64,000 nt of DNA from Urechis unicinctus. Taxonomy: Eukaryota > Annelida > Polychaeta > Xenopneusta > Urechidae. The first letter of the stretch is position 1, and each line of letters begins with the position of its first letter. A program made the translations under genes and the position numbers. The notes under the pieces are model-generated. The model was given only the letters and a program-made list of their open reading frames with translations. It was not told the DNA's origin and searched no databases. This document shows positions 51,111 through 64,000 of the stretch, one piece after another. The DNA is taken from positions 69,034,645-69,098,644 of the forward strand of contig CM067354.1 in NCBI GenBank assembly GCA_034190875.2, written 5' to 3'.

Positions 51111-54100
51111 AGAACCAGACAGGCTCGGATGCTACGTGGCTTAGATAAGCTGCTGACGAGAGTTTTACGGCGCTGAAAGTTGACTTAAATGCCCGGTAAT
51201 CTGGAAGACATTGCTACTGGTTAAGACCCAGACCGCTCCCTTCCAGGTCACACCCCCCCCCCCCCATGCCGACCATCGTTGAGGCCTGTAACCGATGTCT
51301 GGTGACATGGCAGGAGGCCAAGAAAAAACACTGTCCGGATGCCATAAAACATCAAAAGTATCAGTTAGACAAGAAGACTACCCCTCAGCATCGCGCTCGT
51401 CTGTTTAACTCCTTACATCAAACGTATGGATGCCCTTGTTTGACAAAAATCAGACTTGACCCAAATAGACATGACTTAAATTGACCTAACTTGCACTTGA
51501 CCCAAATCGTGATCCAACGGCGTTAAGTGTAAGATATTGAAAATATGCAGAAGCTTTTATAATGATTTCCCGTATAATACTTGTAACATAATTCAATCAC
51601 GCCGTGTACCTGCATGGAACTTACCTAGTCTACATATGCGCTCTTATTCTTAATGACCCCGCCTTGTATACTTTCTGTATGGTCATGTGACCAAATTAAT
51701 CAAATGCAACCGTTAAAGTCCAGTACTTTCTTGACAAACTACCAAATATGCATTATTCACACAGTATTCAACACTGCTGCATCATTGAATACCATATAAT
51801 AACAAAACGCTTAATATAAAAACCCATCCCTAGGATCGAAGCTACCAAATTCACGCTTTGACCCCAGATGAGCGACAGATCGGCAAAATATACAGCGAAA
51901 AAGTAGCAAAGTCAAGTCACATAAATTTGCCAATCTGACAAATAACGATTATTAAATTTCAATTTAACTTACTTTATCACAGCCCTGATTAAAAATGATA
52001 CGATTGTAACAGTATTTCGGCTAATAATGACATTTCATTAATTACGAAACTCGTAAACAATAACTCTACATTAGGCCGCCAACTTCATGACTTTGCGGAA
52101 AGCATGGAAATCTGTTGTTAATACGGATTTCCCCAACAAATACATTCTGACATGGACGGAAAATTAGCTGTGTCTGTAAAATAATATATTATCTCTATTA
52201 CTGCGTGCTCTGTATTACCTAATCCGCGTTTTACCCCTACCCAGACCGAATTTATATCCATGACCCAATTCCCTTGACGCAACGAGCGCGGTCAATTTCG
52301 GCGTTAGCAGCTTTCGTTTCAATACTGTTGGATGGTTCTGTTAAGTTGAAAAACAAATTGTTGTTTGACAGACTTGTTTGGGTATTATAGTTATGACTGT
52401 CAGGTGATAAGTAAATGTAAAGAGAACTTGACTATGAAACATCAACTTAACAATTTTAACAACTAATGGATGCCCTTTCAGCCATGAAGATAGATATGTT
52501 GTTATATGGTCAGACATAACCATAATGTGTATGGTACTGCGCTGTTTGGCAAGTTGTGATTGAAGAAACTAATGTTCCAGCACCATTGATGGTTTTAACT
52601 GGCCTGCATGATTTGCAGGGTAGGTTTTATCAACTTATCAACACATATCAGTGGCTGCTTATCCACTGCCACTTGGTGTTTCATAAACTTAACTATTGCC
52701 AATTATCTTAATGTGATAGACCTTAAAGGTCAAAGGGTCCTCAGATTGCAATTATAACAGTCATGTCATGATCAAATATCAATTACAATTTGAAGTCACA
52801 ACATCACATGCATATTGGGTTGTTGCCTATCCAGGCAATGGCCAATGTGATGGTATATCAAAAGGGGGAATAAGTTGATGGTGCAAATATAGACTTTAAA
52901 GTGTGATATATCACCACAGGGTCACCTAATACAAATAACACCAGCCATTGAATAAACAGCCTCTGAACTGCATAACTATTTAATTGTATTAGAGCTGAGC
53001 ATCTGTGCTATAAAAACCACGACTATGATTATTATGTGATTTGACAGTAGCTAATATTATATGTTGTCAGCTGAACAGCTGATATGGCCTCACATAAGTT
53101 GCCTGGCATTGAATTATGTGATCTGACTTTGCAAGTGTCCTAAAAGTGAGTGTGGAAACATTTTATGAAGTGTTATATTGTGAAAATAAATAACCAGCAT
53201 CCGTATACTGGGTCTCTCTATCTTCTAACGGCATTGCTCTCCAAGCTTCCATTCAAATTCTGTTCTCTAATAAAGATGCAAATTATCATATATATAGAGC
53301 TCTGTTAAAGTTTGGGCCCATGTACTATGAATATGAGAGAAATTCTATTCGGAACCAACCAGATATGTACATGTCCACTAATCCACCCATATATGTTTCG
53401 TTAATATCGATATCTATATCAGATGTGAGCTTGGGAACCTATCAGAGACCACTGCCTGAATTGACCATAACTTAAGTGGGTGTGTACTTGGAATAAATGG
53501 ATTGCCTTGACACAGTCGGTTTGTTTGCTTGTATTGAGAGACATTATATGATGAAGTATTTTTCAATTTTGTACCACAACCATACCGCATTTTTTGGAAC
53601 ATGGTCAGATTTTCCTCAAATGATCAATTAAATGGTTCTGAAAACTCACACAATATGCAGGTACATTAATTATAAACAAATGTGAAGCAATGGCAGAAAT
53701 ATACAGTGATACAAACATTGTTCCTCATTGTTCACATCTGAATTAATCAATTTGCAATGAAATTTATAAAATGCAGTTTATTAACTACTGAACCAGCTGC
53801 CTAGGCAATTACCAGCTATACCCCAAGTCAGCCTGTGACAACAAGCCCTGTAGACCCCATACTTAAAGATGCCAACAAAAACAACGGGATTTGTAGTGAC
53901 TCAGAGTCAGATCAATGGGACTCGTACCACCTCTTAATTATGCTTGAAATGTCATTAACTATACGTAATTGTAACGAGAAGTGCTAGTTCCAAATGGTTG
54001 TGCCACAAAGTCTTAATTAAGCTTGAAATGTCAATAAACATGCATAATTGTCATACAAGTGACCTTTTAATAACTATATAGTTTATAGACAATATTAAAA

Positions 54101-54629
54101 TGCCCAGTTTATTCAGTTAATGATGCAATAATATTTCATCATAGCTTTTTATAGTAAAAAACGATTTTAAAACTATGTTTACCCATGGCCTCAATGTTAA
54201 AACTATGATTACTAGCGGATTTACTTGTTCCATAGCTTTGATATTAATGTTGTGTTACCTGCATCTCAAATCCAACGGCATTTAAACAACAAATTATTGC
54301 CATATGAAGCCTGTTTGCTAGGGAGATTTATGAATGTATCACTATAACAGATGATATAATCAGAAATAATAGAAATAACAATAATTTGTTATTAGCGTAT
54401 ATTTCTATGAAGTAGAACAAAAAGTTCTCACCAAAAAAACATGCCTGTCTGTGATCTACTTTGGATGAGTGCATACGACAGAGCCTGAAAGATTAAGCGT
54501 CATGATGAACCACAGAGCCTCCATTGGCAAACAAACAACCATATCGAGCTGAAGAGTGGGAGCCACAGGTATTTATATAAATCGTCTATTACTATAACTA
54601 CATCGGTGTTGTTATATTAGTAGCAGAGG
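51111..54629. other. no supported gene
   Basis: A C-run lies at about 51251-51264, next to a 72-codon plus frame (51266-51484) with no motif. The rest is AT-rich with very few frames. From 52.3 to 54.4 kb the texture is more uniform, resembling intron or intergenic sequence. A 79-bp tandem duplication is at 53932-54060. Confidence 0.4.
53932..54060. repeat. 79-bp period duplication
   Basis: 'cttaattatgcttgaaatgtc' near 53933 recurs as 'cttaattaagcttgaaatgtc' near 54012, with further matches downstream ('ataattgt'). Two units only. Confidence 0.7.
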
Positions 54630-54950
54630 ATGACCATTCGATATAATAAATCCCTGTGCGGAGTGTGTGCAAGATTGGGGCTTAACCTCGCTTGCAACTT
54701 CGATGTTCACTTAGCGACGGAGCGTACAGGTCTCAGACAGGATGTGGCAGGTATATAGGATGCTATTGAACTATGTTCACGTTTTTTCAATGATAAGAAA
54801 GCCGACCCCTTTCAAGTTCATATTAAGACTCTCGGCACATATTGCGCGTTCCATCCCTCAAGTTCCTATACGACTTCCAGTTTCACAGTGTGCGTATCTC
54901 GGCGTAGATATATCTATCCAGGCGCCGGGCCCGGCACTCGAAAGCGCTAG
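54630..54950 (+). pseudogene. possible decayed frame, product unknown
   Basis: One plus-strand phase from ATG 54630 to TAG 54948 is interrupted only by TAG at 54756. The composition is protein-like and GC is higher than the flanks. A 79-codon frame in a second phase (54742-54981) overlaps. No family is recognised. A chance origin is quite possible. Confidence 0.2.
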
Positions 54951-55192
54951 ACATTTAGAGCCTTTGCTCCTTCATGTTTGAATTAATTAAGATAGTACTT
55001 CTTTTGATATGAAATGAATGAATCGTTGTTAATTAAACATGCATCGCCCCTTAACTGAACGTTAATTCTATCGCTTATTATCATTTCAAATTAAGATTCC
55101 CCGTCATACACACAGGGATGAAAAACATGTCCCATGGCATAGATGCAAATAGTTAATTCCCGTCACAACAAGCTCACCACACTGTCGCATAA

Positions 55193-55355
55193 TGGTTGGT
55201 TTTTGATGTGTCCCAAAGCGTTTGGGTTTTTGTAATGTGCCAAAATAGTAGGTTTTTGTTATGTCCCAGAATTGTTGTCTTTTTGTTATGTCCCAAAATA
55301 TTTGGTTTTTTGCTATGTTCCAAAATCGTTGTTTTTTTTACATGTCCCTGATACC
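55193..55355 (+). repeat. 27-bp minisatellite
   Basis: Six units built on 'atgtcccaaaat' plus 'gttggtttttgtt', starting at about 55206, 55235, 55261, 55288, 55315 and 55342; the last four spacings are 26-27 bases. Two more units occur at about 55535 and 55564, and short reverse-oriented matches ('attttgg') lie at 55363-55385. The array is probably an older expansion broken by other sequence. Confidence 0.8.
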
Positions 55356-55585
55356 CGAACTATTTTGGAACACCCATTTTGGTACACAAAATATATAAGT
55401 TTAACAAAACAATGAAAATCAATAATAAGTTACGAAAAAAGAAAAACATGTTACTGAAAACCGAAAACACATGTGTAAAGACAAAAGAAAACAAGAAATG
55501 ATAATCATATTGACTATATGTTTTGTCGCCTCCGATGTCCCAAAATGGTTGGTTTTTTACTACATGTCCATAAATAGTCGCATTC

Positions 55586-55587
<2 letters not shown>

Positions 55588-55678
<91 letters not shown>

Positions 55679-56020
55679 TATATATATATAATATATATAT
55701 ATATATAATATATATATATATATATCTGTAGAGAGAGATTAATATATATATATACATATATATATAATATATATATTTATATATACATATATGAACATAT
55801 AAATATATATATATATAAACAAATATATATATATATATATGTATTAATATTTATATATACATATACGCATATATATATATATACGTACATAATTATATAT
55901 ATATATACATGTGTACAATATATATATGCATATATGTATATATTTCCATAAATATACATATATATATATATATATATATATTACACATTATAATATAAAT
56001 ATATATATGTACATATATAA
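55588..56020. repeat. (TA)n and degenerate AT array, about 0.4 kb
   Basis: It begins with pure TA (55588-55670) and continues with TATATAA, TACATA and TATGTATA variants to about 56020. The Tyr/Ile frames on the minus strand are repeat translations. Confidence 0.95.
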
Positions 56021-56469
56021 AAACACTACCCTAGGTTTTCAATAATGTAATTTGCCATTGTCATATTTTCGTTAAACGGTGAAAAAAAGTCACTATCAAT
56101 AATATACGTCCAAATCTCCTTACATTATGTTTAAAATATAATACGAGTGCTTTGCTAAGTATTATCAATATTTGAGAACGTTTGTATGTTGCTCATATGC
56201 AACCGAATATTCGGTTGTGCACTAACGTATACCTTATAGGCGATAATTAGCTTCAAGATAACACTTACTTCGCAACAATCTTGCCACGGCTGTTCCTCGT
56301 CACTGGCTCCAAGGGAAATTCGGAAAGACTTAATGACTATAACACGGGGATTTATTGGCACATTTCGCTGTCTCAATAAGTTAATTCAAAATAATTGAGA
56401 TGTTACCCAAACAGAAATTATTGAATGAATCCTATAATCGATCGGGTCTTTCTAACTTTTTAGGGGCAC
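56021..56469. other. no supported gene
   Basis: AT-rich sequence between the TA array and the second RT fragment. A 73-codon minus frame at 56155-56376 has no motif. Confidence 0.4.
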
Positions 56470-56860
56470 GTGATACCATCATTCATAAGCTAGACACAGG
56501 GGATCCTGTTGAATTACCATGTTTGAATTGTCAAAAAGCGTCCTTCACCAACGGTTGACTAGCAAACTAATGGTGCATGCTATTAACGGTAAAGCACTGG
56601 TATTGAAACACAGATTACTCAGTAATCGAAGGGTGAGAGTTGTGATAAGTGGTGTATCACCATATAGAACCCGCATTATTAGCCGTATCTGCGGAATATC
56701 AGCCATTGGACCCGTTGTAAATGACTTAGTGCTGTCGACTCAGAGTGAGATCAAAAACCAGGTTCAATACTTACAACAATGTGTGCGTAATGCACTTTAT
56801 TGGAGAAATTACTGACAAATGATTTCACCGTAAAGAAATATTAACTACTAAATGTAGGTC
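56470..56860 (+). pseudogene. non-LTR reverse transcriptase fragment, heavily decayed
   Basis: The open frame 56519-56815 (98 codons) follows RT fingers/palm order: 'FELSKSVLHQRLTSKL' (family: LDFSKAFDKV.H..LL.KL), 'LLSNRRVRVVISGVS' (family: FLSNR.QRVV.NG.S), then a degraded version of the VPQGS.LGP block and 'VVNDLVL' (family INDL). Just upstream in another phase is 'LDTGDPVEL'; after the stop, 'QMISP' fits the W.M.FN segment. The motif A Asp appears replaced by Glu, and the FADD block is missing. It is a different lineage from the 21.6 kb element, since the motif wording differs. It is clearly dead. Confidence 0.65.
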
Positions 56861-57194
56861 GGCCAAACAAATAAGATAATTGCAAAATGGGTGGTCTATT
56901 AGATGTGACAAAAACGATGGGCTGTGGTGCCATAATAATTCAAATAAATTCAGCAGTGTAGTGGTTGAAAAGGCAACAGAGGTATATGCTCGTCATACCT
57001 TGAACCTGTCATATACATATAAGAAAGGTTTCCGGGGCGATCTATTAAGCTAACTATTGATATTTCCGTCTAAACATATGAACGAAACGTTCATCCAAAC
57101 ACCTCTATTAAAACGAGTGCAAATCTGAGAACACAGAGCTTCTCGCATAGCACTGACACATTATTTAACTATGTACCGGCCATATAACCTCCAG
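56861..57194. other. no supported gene
   Basis: It may contain a little more of the RT fragment's 3' part ('aaatgtaggtcgg' could encode the KC..  segment), but the similarity is too weak to extend the call. Confidence 0.35.
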
Positions 57195-60100
57195 CCAGCC
57201 CACTTCATATATTCCCGTACAAGACGATCAATCCAGTGTGACTGACATGGGCTTAAATATCCCGTAGCTAACAGGTTACTGGCTACGCACTAAACTTTGC
57301 AGATCATATATCATTATCCTGATCAAGAATGGCCCAGACTGTGAAGTATATGTCACGTGGTGTATTACTCTCTGATTGTAATCACCACTGAGGCACATTC
57401 TCAACGAGTCGGATAACACATAATAGATGAGCATGTATGAGATCTGGTCCATTGAATGATTGACTTGAGGTATGCAAATTATTTCAAGCATATTGTGTTT
57501 TCAATCCCCTGAAGAACCAACTTTAATGTAAATTAACAAAATCTCCCAGTGCAAGCTATCCAGTGTTCCATGATAATCGACTTTGGAACAATTATCCTAG
57601 TCGCATTGCATCAACTATTTATGGCTTCATAATTCTGGCATAGCTTCTTTCATATTATATAGCACCACTCACGATAGGATTACTGCTCATAAATGACCGA
57701 GTGGATGCAGGGCGATGATAGAAAACACGGGATGTCATAATCATCCGTTTCGTAACGTAATGTGAGCATAATATTCCGTTACTGGTACCAAAAAAACGTT
57801 TTCTGAGTTGCATGCATGCGTATTAGGTGTGTGCAATCAATGTAAGTTAATTGATGATTTTCGTTCACATTCTTTATATCCAGGACTGAACCAGCTAAAG
57901 CTAACACTCAAAATTATTTGCTGATAAGGTAAAGCTTATCACCTCATAGGGCACACAATCGGTTGATTCTGATTCAATAAAACAGCAAAATATAAGGTTC
58001 AATAGGGTAAACAGACACTGTGCTATGAAAATTTAACCAATCCATCTGTCGGTTTAGCCTATAAACATCTTGAGCAGTGAATATCCACTAACTCTAACCC
58101 CCCATTGTGGTACACTAATTCTAAGCAGCTAAATCAATTCATACATTGCTGCTAGCACATAAGTTCTCATAGTTTGTGTAGCAACACGTTCAATAAATTG
58201 ATGTCAAATATGACTCATAATTCTTTAGGCTGTGTTATTCCTTATCAAAGAATTATCGCTAAAACATTTCGATTGGCCGTGTTACTTCAACCATCATCGT
58301 TAGAGAGCGCATTATGACATATATATATATTTGGATAAATGTTTGCAATCCTCGTGACTAGTAAAGTAGCAATGCCTGTGCCGGTCAACGCAGATCAATG
58401 TTTGTGATGCTGTGCTAGTATTAAAATCGATCGGTGCATGTTCAACGCCACACTTTAACATGAAACATGGTTTAACTGTTCCCTACCTTTTTGACTGAAA
58501 TACCCGCGCTTTATGGTTTGTTATAACTGATATGCGACAAATTACCAATGCATATCTAATTTATTATAATCATAGTTCAAACATGTTAATTGTTTTAGTA
58601 ATCGGTCTGCCTGGCTCGTCAGTATGCTTTGATCGACATCCTATGGTTGCGCATCACGTTTTGCTACACTCAAGTCCTGTCAACTTTCGCAGCTCATCTC
58701 TTCAACATTTCGATGGCTCAAGTTGCACAGTTTTATTCACAACCCACATATTATCAGATCACACGCTGTTCATTCCGCCCTGATAAGCTATTATCACTCC
58801 TATTTACGATTCGAGTTATTGATATATTCCGTATACCGTTTGTTGATGAACAAAAACAACTCATGGTAGCATAATTAACATTTAATCAAATTAGCCAAAC
58901 GCGTATGCCCCATGCATGACATAGTTAATCAATGACCATCAACACAACTCTCCACCAGATAATTACCCTACATCGAAAAGGGTCGTGATATGCGACATAT
59001 ACGTCCACTTACATATAGCATTCGTTGGATGATCAATCAATGATTCGCGGGTTCGGTGCTCAACTGCATTACTAACTATTGACAGCCGAGTCACTTGACT
59101 ACTATATGTGCAAAACACGTCTTGTCTGCCTCGTCAAGGAACATTTGCTTTAGGTAATCTCATCAGTAAACGTAATTTACCATTCATGCATGCCAGCGTG
59201 TTATTATATCATTCCAAATAACAATAGATAATGGAATTGAATAAATTGTCCACAATCTCGATGTAAATAACCAGTCGTCCATACTGCATCTCTTAGTTGA
59301 GTGCATCTGATAACAAAATCGGTTATTACTAGAGTTTCATTCGGGGGAAATGTTAATACTGTATCACTGAAGAGGGTGCAATTATATCATGCAATGGGAT
59401 GGATTAATGATTTGCATCATGGAAGAATGCTTGCAATTTGCCACCACACGACAATTCTCAATATTTGATTTATTGTTCCAATGGTCGAGGCATTGTGATA
59501 TTGTGACTGCTCCATACAGAGTGCGTTTGTGCTCTTTAAAAACATCCCATTATGCATTGATAAAAAAATAAGAGAATAATTATTTGCTACGTGTCCCGAA
59601 CACATTCCGCATCATAATCAAAACCTTAATGAACAAGTGTATTAATAATACATATTCTGCAGCTGTCTCTCCAAATGTGTAATATGTATTCACGATTGGC
59701 GCTATAATTCAAAGCGGGTGCTCCAATTAGCTGAATGCTAGAGTTGAATTCCCAATTCTTTTGTGCCACCTCAACGAAGTCAGCAAAATAAAAATCCTCG
59801 CCGATCGCCTTGTCATATGCAACAGCATGTTAATCTACATCAAACCATAGCAGATAAGCTATGCTCCGTAAGGTTTTATATTGCAGGCAAATTATCATCG
59901 GAGTCAATGAACAACTTATTACAAATGCAAGAATCAGATATTCAGCCTGTTTAACCTTTCGAGTAATATTTATATATTGTTACATAACAACGATTGTGTC
60001 ATATTTGTATGTAGACTTCGTTTTGTGTTGGTTTCTATGAAATAATGTATGAAGATTAATTATCGAAATTATATTCCACTTACAAAATGTCGTAAACTTA

Positions 60101-61855
60101 ATCTAGGAATAACAGCCGCTCATACCTCATCCTCTATAAATTGACATCTCGATCCAATGTGCTTATTTATCACCACCAGAGTGACGACGTTCTTGATACA
60201 ATCTACGCACCCAAGGTAAGTTAGAAAAGACATTCCTAGTGTAGCGCTGTGAGGAATGCCTTGAATGATAACCATTGCTCTACCCATACTAATTATCCAA
60301 TAAAATGCTAGACTAGACCGGTATATGAATCCCACACAGTGATATTGATTAGGTAATTACCACAAGAGGTGCTCATTAATCGCTGTCAATAAAAATGCAT
60401 GAGATTGTCGATGCTGCTTGCAATGGTTAAAATACTCCGCCTGTAAGTTTTCTTTGATTGATAAAATTAATTTGTCATCGCCAAATATGAAGATTACGTC
60501 GATAAGATCTAGGTGGATAAAAGCAACGTTTATTTAGCAATTGCAGAGCTACTTTATAGCTGATTGCAAGTAGTACGCGTATCAAATAACATATGTCAAT
60601 TATATACGCCTCGTTGGATTAGTTGGCTATGTTGGTTGCATGCCTTAAACATCAATTGGTTTCGCTCATGATCAATGCTCACTTACAGGCTATTCGTATT
60701 CCTTGTGCCATCCATTGGTAACCAATTAACAGAGCGCACAATGGGGTAATTATACAAGGTTACTCTATAACAACTGAGTAAGCTATGATTATTTCGCTGT
60801 CAACTGTCGACACCCACACCGTTTGAAATAGCCAGTTTGACCGTGAGCACCCTAAAATATGCATTAATTGGCCCTAACCTGTGTGCTAATTCAGACATGA
60901 TTAATCGGTCATTTGCATCCTAAAGCCATTTATGTACATTATTAAAGCACGTATATGATAATACCGTTGTTGCCAATGGGCGCATCGGACAGTTTTTTTG
61001 GGGTGTTGTAGTAATTGCAAGACGTCCGCAATAGCAGAGTTTGTGGTCTGGCTATCCAGGATGCGACATTTATCCCAACGCTCAATCGGAGAGACCGGAA
61101 CGGCTTGGATATGCACTGTAAATATCGGAGCCTTTTGGATGCCTTGGTATGTTTGATAAAGGAGCTGTCATATCAACTAAATCAAACACTTACTCATGGA
61201 AGTAGCAGACATGATTCATTCGTGCCACTTGTACTAGGCAACCAATGACGAAAACAATGACTTAGGCTAGTCTCATCTAGCCTCATTTTCCGCGATTAGT
61301 TAGTTAAATCAACCAACAGCGTCAGCACTGTATTGCGTCCCTTCCATTATTTAAGGTGACATGAGAGGATATAGTACCTTCGTAATATAATGAACTATGA
61401 AAGAGTTTTAATCCAAATAGCACTTCTCCGAGAGCGTTAGACAATGCCACGTGCATCATGTTTCGATTGCACCACCGTTTTACGATGTATGTTAATCATG
61501 ATTTCAATAATAAAATCTGCAACAGATATTAAGCATTAGCGCAAAGTTATTAATGGTTGCTCGGATGCCATAAATAAGCAGGATGGCTTACCTAAGGTAC
61601 TCAATTAATTATGTATTAAGTTAGTAACAAACCACTCAGCGCAAAATCTGCATTTAGTTTTGCGCGTGTGACGTCGAGCTGAATGCGACCGTGGTCTGTC
61701 TCCTTTTAATAGCTATCGCTGAGCCTTTCTTGTAATGGCATAGTCTTTTTCCTAAATTCCGATATTTTGTGCGTCTAAACAATGACGCGCATACTCACAC
61801 ACACACACAAACACACACATACACACAAACACTCAGACACTAGCAAGCACATATG

Positions 61856-61931
<76 letters not shown>

Positions 61932-63250
61932 CATATATAAATGAATATATATATTTATTTATATATATACATTTATATTTTTATATACATTTATATTTAT
62001 ACTTATGCACACATAAATATTACACACATATATGTTAATAAAACATATATAATTGAGCCTATTTGTATTGTCATTTGATCTGACTACATGGAAGGAAATA
62101 TTGCAAAATCATATGTTCCTGACATAACTAATACGCATGAGAATACCTGCAGGTGCAATCAAAGTGAATGTTATGTTGAGTATATTAAATGTTTATATGA
62201 CGAGAGCAAATAGTGCATTGTACGAATAATGCGTGTTTTTACTATTCAACACTTCAGCTTTCTTACTATCGCAAGCATTCTTAACCTATACCTTCAGTAT
62301 CTGAGCTCGCCATTTAAAATTTGCTGATCTATGACTTATGATGTTCGCCAAATTATATCAGCAGTTTGCGTTTGAGTAATGACAACTCAATTTCTGGTGA
62401 AGGTAGCAATTTTACATACATAAAGTCACTGAATGATTTCTGGAATCTACGGCATCATTTCATTGACAACATTAAATAATTTATGTAAAAATACGGTCTG
62501 TGATAGTGCCATAGTTTCTGCTGACATCAGCAAAATTTCTCCTCAATTTAAAAATAAATTAGAGTTCAACTGTCTGTGTTAGTGGTGCTCCTCTTAAATA
62601 CACAACAACTTTTATTTGAGAAATCTCCGATTTGACACCATTTATGGTGGATATAGATTCCTATTAACTAATGACCCACGATTAAATCATCGCCTCTAAG
62701 CCTCTTTTATGTTTGCATATCAATTATTTACACAGCATCGACCTATGGCAAAACATATGTATGGCAATTCAGAACAAGCAAAGACGTCGGATAGTTCTGT
62801 TTAGTTACTTCTTCAAGAGTTGTTAGTCAGACACACTGTCAGAGCCGCACAGTGAGCAAACGCTATCGAATCCCTTCATGAAGACAAACTGTGGTTACCA
62901 AATCAACAATATTTGCTTCGTTAATGGTGCATTCGTCTTTGGCTGCAATAGAGTGTCAGAGACATTATCACAATAATCAGTAAAATGTTCGATTTGACAG
63001 CGTAATATTTAACGGTTTCGAAAAGAATCATCATTCCTGCCATTATTTGAAGTAACAATGCTCTGCCACTCAAGGAAATTGCTGAGTGGATTGACTGGCA
63101 AAGTCTATGTCAATCGTAGGGCCGCTGATATATTATAAGCGGAATGAGTAGCATACTTGCCCTACAATGGGGTAAATATCCTTGCTGGCCGGTCATATGT
63201 TGCGCGATTCATTCGTCAGTAGAATGATCGAGTCTGCATTCCTAATTATG
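57195..63250 (+). repeat. large repeat unit, copy D2
   Basis: The most complete copy of the unit shared with 37.96-45.0 kb (same orientation) and 23.9-28.7 kb (inverted); matching blocks are listed at those entries. It contains an AC/AT microsatellite (61793-62010) at the junction where D1 has TA tracts and the inserted block. Open frames inside (for example 58532-58783, 59389-59571) are not preserved in the other copies. No terminal repeats were found, so the nature of the unit (old segmental duplication or large non-autonomous element) is undecided. Confidence 0.8.
61793..62010. repeat. (AC)n(AT)n compound microsatellite
   Basis: AC repeats with CAAA and CAGA interruptions (61793-61870) pass into pure TA (61871-61920) and then degenerate TATG/TATT. 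The 61-codon plus frame is repeat translation. Confidence 0.95.
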
Positions 63251-63883
63251 CACTGCTATATCGGCATTACCCGAGGAGACGCACGTAAACGCCCTTTGTC
63301 ATTACAGCGATTCTGTTTGGTGCATCAGGGGACAGGGCTGATACGGTAAAACGTACTGGCGACGGAAATAATCTTGGTGACCTTTGTGTCATTCCAGACA
63401 TGACGTCAACATAAATAGTCATTACCTTGACAACAGCCATTACATATTTACCATTTATTCCTGAACACCTGTGGAAATCTGTATATCAACCGTCAATGTC
63501 ACCCGGTACCATAGGACTGCAATAGGTTCAGGATGATCTTTTGCTATGCTGGATCAATTATTGTATTTATCGATGACTGCCGTTTGCAACACGAGACAAT
63601 CGATCTCCACATCGATATATATAATGATTAAAAGTCAGTAGCCTCACACCACCAAATGGGAAGTGACCAGCTGATAAATCGACTTTACTAGCTTAGCCAT
63701 CATTCTAGGCAACCGGGATGGATTACACGATATAAAAGCCTCTCCTTGAGCCACAAATATAAAAAAATTGTCAACACGAATCCATCATTACAAGAAACAA
63801 GTGACACGTTCAAAAAAGAAGCTGTATGTGTACAGTTGAACCTAACTCGTACTCAACACTTTAATGTCGAACAAGGGTCGCGG

Positions 63884-63884
<1 letters not shown>
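63251..63884. other. no supported gene
   Basis: No recognisable feature except a 65-codon frame (63746-63943) running into the terminal TA array. Confidence 0.4.
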
Positions 63885-63928
<44 letters not shown>

Positions 63929-64000
63929 TATATAGATAGATAGATATAATATATATATATAGAGATATATAGATATATATATATATATATATATATATAT
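63885..64000. repeat. (TA)n/(TAGA)n array, cut by the window end
   Basis: TA run with TAGATA interruptions at about 63926-63980, still continuing at the last base. Confidence 0.95.

Overview
The window looks like nuclear, mostly non-coding DNA from a metazoan, probably a marine invertebrate. It is AT-rich, crowded with (TA)n and (CA)n microsatellites, and shows no operons or dense long reading frames. The coding traces I can name are intron-containing or belong to eukaryotic transposons: a TTAA-flanked DNA transposon, CR1/L2/Jockey-type non-LTR reverse transcriptases and a DIRS-type retroelement. I cannot name the species. At this base composition, open frames of 60-110 codons are expected by chance in numbers close to those seen, so frames without family motifs, splice signals or conserved copies are not called genes. 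I found no rRNA, tRNA or CRISPR array.

Layout. 0-20.5 kb: unannotatable AT-rich DNA with two diverged copies of a dispersed repeat (about 3.35-4.26 and 10.89-11.68 kb), a CA array and a TA array (6.3-7.0 kb), and a recent 0.32-0.34 kb direct duplication (9.35 and 10.36 kb). 20.5-21.3 kb: a coding-like but unidentified patch. 21.63-23.77 kb: a 5'-truncated, inactivated non-LTR retrotransposon with an (ATT)n tail. 23.9-28.7 kb: inverted copy of a large repeat unit. 29.7-30.6 kb: a 0.9 kb TA/GATA-type array. 32.65-35.92 kb: a TTAA-bounded DNA transposon with convergent gene remnants, a P2X7-C-terminal-like cysteine-rich gene on + and a transposase-like fragment on -. 37.96-45.0 kb: second copy of the large repeat, interrupted by a roughly 1.8 kb GC-richer block flanked by (TA)n. 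49.55-51.1 kb: degenerate DIRS-like Gag/RT on the - strand. 55.2-56.0 kb: 27-bp minisatellite and TA array. 56.47-56.86 kb: second, very decayed non-LTR RT fragment. 57.2-63.25 kb: third copy of the large repeat with an AC/AT array inside. The window ends inside another TA array.

How the parts relate. Almost everything recognisable is mobile or duplicated DNA, and no intact host gene is supported. The most interesting object is the 32.65-35.92 kb element. It has matching terminal inverted repeats beginning at TTAA, a palindromic TGACGTCA about 0.2 kb inside each end, and two inward-pointing genes. One of these encodes the Cys-rich domain known from the P2X7 receptor tail. The element suggests a transposon route for spreading that domain. 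A second notable feature is a repeat unit of at least 5-6 kb, present in three long copies, with microsatellites at equivalent junctions and a separate insertion inside one copy.
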